From contig JAFTEQ010000056.1 in the NCBI GenBank assembly GCA_017453565.1, forward strand, positions 1 through 64,000: 64,000 bases of DNA, given 5' to 3'. Position numbers and translations under genes: made by a program. The DNA is from Bacteroidales bacterium. Its GTDB lineage: Bacteria > Bacteroidota > Bacteroidia > Bacteroidales > UBA932. This document shows positions 59,544 to 64,000 of this stretch, piece after piece; the first letter of the stretch is position 1; every line of letters begins with the position of its first letter. The notes beneath the pieces were generated by a model, which saw nothing but the letters and a program-made list of their open reading frames with translations, was not told the DNA's origin and did not search any database.

Positions 59544-60812
59544 TCAGTCCACTTTGATGTCCTTGTTCACGTTCTTGCTCCCGATCACGGCGTAGTACAC
59601 CAGATAGGCGAGGCAGGCGACGAGCAGCCAGTAGCTCTGCATGGAGCCCACCTTGTCGGCGATGGCGTTCTGCACGAAGGGGATGATGCCGCCGCCGCAG
59701 ACCAGGGTCATGAAGATACCCGAAGCGGCTGCGGTGTACTTGCCCAGACCCTCGACCGAGAGGTTGAAGATGGCGCCCCACATGATGGAAGTGCAGAGAC
59801 CGCAGAGCACGAGCAGAAGCAGGCTCACCGGAATGACCTTACCCAGGAGGGCGACCTTGATTTCGGGGATGAACATGGCGCCCAGGATGAGGCAGATGGC
59901 CACGATGGAGGTGAACAGAACCATGCTCTTGCTGGAGAACTTGCTGCCGACGGCTCCGCCCACGAGACGGCCGATGAGCATGCAGAACCAGTACACGCCG
60001 ATGAAGGTGCCGGTCACGGCGGGACCTACCCACTCAAGGCCGGAGAAATAGACGTTGGCCGTGTTGGGGATACCCACCTCGATACCCACATAGAAGAAAA
60101 TGGCGATGGCGCCCAGCACGAAATGACGGAACGACAGCGGGCTGTGCGGGTCTTTCACCGCGGATCCCGACAGGCGGGCCGCCTTCTCTTCTGCGGTCTC
60201 CATGTGCGGTTCGGGAATCTGGGTGAACCAGATCACGAGGAAAGCGATGGCGAAGATGGCCATGGCGATGATCATCACGGGAGCGGCCTTGGCCACGGTA
60301 GCATCCTTGATGCTGCCGCCCACGAGCCAACCCACGAAGATGGGGGCGATGGTGCCGCCGATGGAGTTGCAGCTGCCACCCCACTGGATGAGCTGGTTAC
60401 CCTTGTTACCGCCACCGCCGAGGGTGTTCAGCATGGGGTTCACCACAATGTTGAGCATACACATGGAGAAACCGGCCACAAAGGCGCCCGTCACGTAGAT
60501 GGCGAACGACTCCATGTAACCGGAGAGGAACTGGATGGCCACGCCCACGAGGCCCACGGTAACGGCCGCCAGGGCGGTTACCTTGTAGCCCTTACGCTTG
60601 AGGATGAGACCGGCGGGGATACCCATGCAGGCATAGGCAATGAAGTTGGCGAGCGAGCCCAGCTGGGAGAGGGCCTTGGAGGCGCCGAACTGATTGGTAA
60701 CGATGACGCCCATGGAACCGGCGAGGTTCGTCACGAAGGCAATCATGAAAAAGAGAGCAAACATCACCACGATGGCGGGGGTGTAGCTCTTTGCATTGGT
60801 TTTCTGGTCCAT
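59544..60812 (-). CDS. MFS sugar permease, FHS (glucose/galactose/fucose) type
   Basis: This 422-aa permease with about 12 membrane segments belongs to the fucose-galactose-glucose:H+ symporter group. Motifs include LGSLANFIAYACMGIPAGL, KRKGYKVTAL, MLNIVVNPMLNTLGGGG with NQLIQWGGSCNSIGGTIAP, and MWGAIFNLSVEGLGKYTAAA. Glucose or galactose is the most likely substrate given the ROK kinase beside it. It starts 25 nt after the acyl-CoA ligase stop and is probably part of the same transcript. Confidence 0.93.
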   Translation of the reverse strand: MDQKTNAKSYTPAIVVMFALFFMIAFVTNLAGSMGVIVTNQFGASKALSQLGSLANFIAYACMGIPAGLILKRKGYKVTALAAVTVGLVGVAIQFLSGYMESFAIYVTGAFVAGFSMCMLNIVVNPMLNTLGGGGNKGNQLIQWGGSCNSIGGTIAPIFVGWLVGGSIKDATVAKAAPVMIIAMAIFAIAFLVIWFTQIPEPHMETAEEKAARLSGSAVKDPHSPLSFRHFVLGAIAIFFYVGIEVGIPNTANVYFSGLEWVGPAVTGTFIGVYWFCMLIGRLVGGAVGSKFSSKSMVLFTSIVAICLILGAMFIPEIKVALLGKVIPVSLLLLVLCGLCTSIMWGAIFNLSVEGLGKYTAAASGIFMTLVCGGGIIPFVQNAIADKVGSMQSYWLLVACLAYLVYYAVIGSKNVNKDIKVD

Positions 60813-60837
60813 TTGCTATTGTTGTTTTAGTGATTGG

Positions 60838-62763
60838 CTAAAGGGATGCGAGGTTCTTCTCGTTCAGGATGTTCTTGCCCTCGGCCGTGTAGGCGTAGGC
60901 CATACGGTCAGCGTAATGCTCCTCAACCTTGCGGCGCACCATCTTCATGGTGGAGTTGAGCATCTGGTTGGCAATGGTGAAGGGCTCGTCGCAGATCACC
61001 ACCGCGGCGGGAAGCCAGCGGTCGGGATAGAGGTCGGCGTGCGGGCCGCCCGTCTTGTAGCTGTCGATCTCGGCCTGGATCTTCTGCAGCATCGCTTCCT
61101 TGCCCTCGCGGCTGGCGGGATCAAGTCCCTGCTGACGCACGAAGTCGGCGAGCGCCTCCTTCTCGGGCACGATGAGGGCGATGGTATAGGGATCCTGGTT
61201 GTTGTGCAGCACGGCCGCGGCCACATACTTCGACACCTCGGGAAGGCTGTCCTCGAAGGCCTCGGGCGAGTACTTCTCGCCGTCGGACGAGATGAGGAGC
61301 GACTTGAAGCGGCCCACCACATAGAGGAAGTCGTGGTCGAAGGGGCAGATGTAGCCCATATCGCCCGTATGCAGCCATCCGTCGATGATGGTGGAGGCGG
61401 TCGCCTCGGGATTCTTCCAGTATCCGGCCATGACGTTTTCGCCGCGGATCACGATCTCACCCTTCTCTCCGATGGGCACTTCCTTGCCCTCGTCATTGCA
61501 GATGATGCAATCCATGGGACGGACGATACGGCCCGAAGAGCCGAAGATGGCGTGGCCCGCGGAGTTGGCGCAGATGATGGGCGTGGCCTCGGTGAGGCCG
61601 TAGCCCTGGAACATGGGCATACCCACGGCGCAGAAGAAACGCTGCAGCTCGATATCGAGCAGGGCGCCGCCGCCCACGAAGAACTTCATGCGGCCGCCGA
61701 AACTCTCACGCACCTTCTTGAAGATGAGCTTGTCGAAGAGCCACATCAGGGGCGCGCGCCAGCAGTTCAGGATGCCTCCGCGGTTGTAGTACTCCTTGTT
61801 GTAGGCGATGGCGTTCTTCACGGCAAAATTGAATAGTTTCTCCGTGAACGGACCCTTGGCCTTGATGCCGCTCTCGATGTTCTTCTTGAAATTGCGGGCC
61901 AGCGCAGGCACCGAGAGCATCACGTGCGGACGCGTCTCCCGGATGGCCACAGGGATGTTCTTGAGCGTGGCGAGGGCGTTCTTCCCGATGGGCACGAACG
62001 CGATGCTGCCCCCGTAGATCATCATGGTGTACATACCCGCCACGTGGGCGAAGCAGTGGTCGAGCGGGAGGATGATGAGCATCACGTTCCCTTCCTCGAG
62101 GCTGATGACCGAATTGCCCTGCGCCACGTTGGCCGTGTAGTTGCGGTGCGTGAGCAGGATGCCTTTCGGGTCGGCGGTGGTGCCGGAGGTATAGGAGATG
62201 TTGGCGTAGTCGTCGGGACCCACCGACTTGTAGCGGGCCTCGAACTGATCGCGTTTCTCGGCAAGGAACGCATCGCCCAGGGCCTGCACCTCGGACATCC
62301 GGATTTCGCGGTCTTCGAGGCTGTCGTAGTCGAACGCGGTGTCGTCGAACACGATCACCTTCTGCACCTGCGGGCACTCGGACAGGATGGCGCGGATCTT
62401 GGGCAGATGGTTGCCCGACACCAGGATCCACTTCGAGTCGGAGTGATTGATGCGGAAAATGAGGTCTGCACCCGAACCCAGGTTGACGGAAAGGGGCACG
62501 TCGGTGGCTCCGGCGTACATAGCGCCGAGTTCGGCCAGGATCCACATAGCGCGGCTTTCGGACAGGAGGGCGATCTTGTCGCCTTTCTCCAGCCCCAGCG
62601 CCATAAGGCCGGCGCCGATCCGGTAGGCCTGCTCACGGGTCTGTCCCTGCGTAATCTCCTTCCACGTCCCGTTCACCTTCTCGCGAAGGTAGGTCGAGTT
62701 CTCGTATTTGCGGGAATACTGCTCGACGAAATCGATGATGGTGGTTCTTTTATTTTCTGCCAT
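60838..62763 (-). CDS. Long-chain acyl-CoA synthetase / AMP-binding enzyme
   Basis: This 641-aa ANL-superfamily enzyme activates fatty acids to acyl-CoA through an acyl-adenylate. The P-loop is ISYTSGTTADPKGILLTH; GYGLTEATP, HTGDMGYICPFDHDFLYVVG and RFKSLLISSDGEKYSP are the later core motifs, including the hinge region. The layout (with long insert KNAIAYNKEYYNRGG) is close to the FAA1/FadD15-like group. It lies 18 nt downstream of the deoxynucleoside kinase gene; a metabolic link is not evident. Confidence 0.93.
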   Translation of the reverse strand: MAENKRTTIIDFVEQYSRKYENSTYLREKVNGTWKEITQGQTREQAYRIGAGLMALGLEKGDKIALLSESRAMWILAELGAMYAGATDVPLSVNLGSGADLIFRINHSDSKWILVSGNHLPKIRAILSECPQVQKVIVFDDTAFDYDSLEDREIRMSEVQALGDAFLAEKRDQFEARYKSVGPDDYANISYTSGTTADPKGILLTHRNYTANVAQGNSVISLEEGNVMLIILPLDHCFAHVAGMYTMMIYGGSIAFVPIGKNALATLKNIPVAIRETRPHVMLSVPALARNFKKNIESGIKAKGPFTEKLFNFAVKNAIAYNKEYYNRGGILNCWRAPLMWLFDKLIFKKVRESFGGRMKFFVGGGALLDIELQRFFCAVGMPMFQGYGLTEATPIICANSAGHAIFGSSGRIVRPMDCIICNDEGKEVPIGEKGEIVIRGENVMAGYWKNPEATASTIIDGWLHTGDMGYICPFDHDFLYVVGRFKSLLISSDGEKYSPEAFEDSLPEVSKYVAAAVLHNNQDPYTIALIVPEKEALADFVRQQGLDPASREGKEAMLQKIQAEIDSYKTGGPHADLYPDRWLPAAVVICDEPFTIANQMLNSTMKMVRRKVEEHYADRMAYAYTAEGKNILNEKNLASL

Positions 62764-62781
62764 AACCCTGTTGTCTGGAAA

Positions 62782-63411
62782 CTAAAACTCTTTTTTCGGA
62801 GTGAAAAGACCGTAGAGCTGCGCGTCGATCATCTCGGTGACCTTCTCGAAATCTTCGGGCTTGTTGCCGAACTTGATGTTGTCGGCGTCCACGATGAGCA
62901 GGTTGCCCGTATAGTCCTTGATCCAGTTCTCATACTTTTCATTGAGACCGGTGAGGTAGTCGATGCGGATGCTGCGCTCGTACTCGCGCCCGCGCTTCTG
63001 GATCTGCGCGATGAGGTTGGGAATGCTCGAACGCAGGTAGATGAGCAGGTCGGGATTGCCCACCAGGCTCATCATGAGGTCGAAGAGATCGGAGTAGTTC
63101 TCGAAGTCGCGGGTGCTCATGAGGCCCATGTCGTGGAGGTTGGGCGCGAAGATGCGCGCATCCTCGTAGATGGTGCGGTCCTGGATGACCACGTCGTCCA
63201 TCCGGGCGATCTCCACCACATCCTTGAAACGCTTGTTGAGGAAGTAGATCTGCAGATTGAACGACCAGCGCTCCATATCCTCGTAGAAGTCGGCCAGATA
63301 GGGATTGTAGTCGACCGACTCGAATTTGGGAATCCAGCCGTAGTGGGCGGCCAGCATCTTGGTGAGCGTGGTTTTTCCGCTTCCGATATTTCCTGCGATG
63401 GCGATGTGCAT
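62782..63411 (-). CDS. Deoxynucleoside kinase, paralogue 1
   Basis: This 209-aa kinase of the dNK family salvages deoxynucleosides. The P-loop is IAGNIGSGKTTLTKMLA at residues 4-20. FESVDYNPYLADFYEDMERW marks the substrate region, VVIQDRTIYEDARIFA contains the DRT catalytic motif, and the lid has RGREYERSIRIDYL. A TACATTTG box about 21 nt upstream gives it its own promoter. It is about half identical by eye to the partial gene upstream; such pairs can form heterodimers with different base specificity. Confidence 0.92.
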   Translation of the reverse strand: MHIAIAGNIGSGKTTLTKMLAAHYGWIPKFESVDYNPYLADFYEDMERWSFNLQIYFLNKRFKDVVEIARMDDVVIQDRTIYEDARIFAPNLHDMGLMSTRDFENYSDLFDLMMSLVGNPDLLIYLRSSIPNLIAQIQKRGREYERSIRIDYLTGLNEKYENWIKDYTGNLLIVDADNIKFGNKPEDFEKVTEMIDAQLYGLFTPKKEF

Positions 63412-63432
63412 AGTGCGGGTGCTTTAATCTTA

Positions 63433-63440
63433 CAAATGTA
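63433..63440 (-). promoter_or_regulatory. TACATTTG promoter box in the gap between the two kinase genes
   Basis: TACATTTG on the minus strand ends 21 nt before the ATG at 63411, within the 35-bp AT-rich gap. It could start an mRNA that runs through to the FKBP terminator. Confidence 0.55.
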
Positions 63441-63446
63441 GTAATT

Positions 63447-64000
63447 TTATTGGAAAAGGCCGTACAGTTCGGCGTCTACCTTGTCTGTGATGAGGGCGAA
63501 ATCGTCGGGATTGTTCTTGAAATCGAGGTTGTCGGCCTCGATGACGAGCAGACGGCCCTTGTAGGAGCCGATCCACTCCTCGTAACGGTGGTTGAGCCCC
63601 GAAAGGTACTCGATGCTCATCCCCTGCTCGTAGTCGCGTCCGCGCTTCTGGATGTTGGCGACCAGATGCTCGATGCTCGATTTCAGATAGATGAGCAGGT
63701 CGGGCGGGGAAGCCATCTTCATCATCAGTTCAAAGAGCTCCATATAGGTGTTGTAGTCGCGCTCCGACAGGTTGCCCATATCGCGGTTGTTGGCCACGAA
63801 GATGTAGACCCCTTCGAAAAGGGTGCGGTCCTGGATGATGACCTGGTCCGACTCGGCGATCTCGAGCACGTCCTTGAAACGCTGGGCCAGGAAATAGGTC
63901 TCGAGGTTGTACGACCAGCGCGGAATATCCTTGTAGTAGTCTTCCAGATAGGGGTTGTAGGTAACCGATTCGAACTTGGGGACCCAGCCGTAATGCTCGG
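63447..64000 (-). CDS. Deoxynucleoside kinase, paralogue 2 (5' end outside window)
   Basis: The frame is open to the right edge of the window, so the N-terminal P-loop part is missing. The visible ~184 residues run from EHYGWVPKFESVTYNPYLED through VIIQDRTLFEGVYIFVANN (DRT motif) and the lid RGRDYEQGMSIEYLSG to a C-terminus DAELYGLFQ that closely matches that of the neighbouring paralogue. Together the two genes form a tandem duplicate pair. Confidence 0.93.
   Translation of the reverse strand, partial: EHYGWVPKFESVTYNPYLEDYYKDIPRWSYNLETYFLAQRFKDVLEIAESDQVIIQDRTLFEGVYIFVANNRDMGNLSERDYNTYMELFELMMKMASPPDLLIYLKSSIEHLVANIQKRGRDYEQGMSIEYLSGLNHRYEEWIGSYKGRLLVIEADNLDFKNNPDDFALITDKVDAELYGLFQ

Overview
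The window looks like about 64 kb of chromosome from an uncultured, GC-rich member of the Bacteroidales, probably from a gut or rumen. The evidence is promoter boxes of the Bacteroidetes form TAnnTTTG (often with an upstream TTTG about 19 bp away), many SPII lipoproteins and secreted polysaccharide-active enzymes, the serC-serA-DUF1015 gene order, a TIGR02145-type (Fibrobacter major paralogous) protein, and a pair of deoxynucleoside kinases. GC looks near 60 percent by eye. The genus cannot be fixed from this sequence alone.

Layout. 1-2192: the 3' part of rpoC and its terminator. 2193-2726: a repeat-rich spacer. 2727-10276: a small orphan ORF, a YdeI-like gene, a secreted metallo-beta-lactamase-fold protein, cysS-xth, a three-gene leftward operon (PfkB kinase, DUF6913-like, COG2426 transporter) and an LPG-synthase-TM-like membrane protein. 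10317-10390: tRNA-Arg(UCU). 10405-15721: leftward genes for an outer-membrane protein, a serine hydrolase, a shrunken GH127 remnant, an AlkD-like protein and a fused nucleotidyltransferase/GHMP kinase. 15786-17792: a frameshifted secreted gene and a GlpT-like transporter. 17845-29125: a rightward operon of heparinase II/III-like enzyme, beta-helix lipoprotein, folC, alpha-2-macroglobulin and truB. 38151 down to 29126: a leftward six-gene catabolic operon (two GH105 paralogues, secreted RraA-like, GH31, beta-helix, FemAB/GNAT-like) without SusC/SusD. 38272-39389: a PD-(D/E)XK (Rpn-type) nuclease gene with a palindromic element upstream. 49542 down to 39406: a seven-gene housekeeping operon (yigZ, serC, serA, DUF1015, recQ, dnaG, metG). 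49616-57005: a pRiA4b ORF-3-like protein, then a divergent sugar cluster (FAD oxidoreductase, beta-helix and TIGR02145-like genes against GH88 and Gfo/Idh/MocA). 57006-57786: a second repeat-rich spacer. 64000 down to 57787: two deoxynucleoside kinases, an acyl-CoA ligase, an FHS-type sugar permease, a ROK kinase and an FKBP lipoprotein.

The genes form long, tightly packed operons with many 1-4 nt stop/start overlaps. Several operons start from a TAnnTTTG box only 5-9 nt before the ATG, which suggests leaderless or nearly leaderless mRNAs. Two enzyme clusters would process acidic plant or host glycans outside the cytoplasm (unsaturated uronyl hydrolases GH105 and GH88, GH31, heparinase-like lyase, beta-helix proteins); sugars would then be taken up and phosphorylated by permeases and kinases such as the FHS/ROK pair.

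The most unusual content is non-coding. (1) A 112-bp, near-identical palindromic element occurs twice, each time on the 5' side of an Rpn-type nuclease gene or its remnant. (2) A composite repeat (conserved end R1, array of hairpins, conserved end R2) occurs twice in opposite orientation, downstream of rpoC and of the FKBP gene; the stem sequences differ while pairing is largely kept. (3) A 97-bp segment with 16-bp terminal inverted repeats sits in-frame inside truB. None of these matches a repeat class I can name with confidence.
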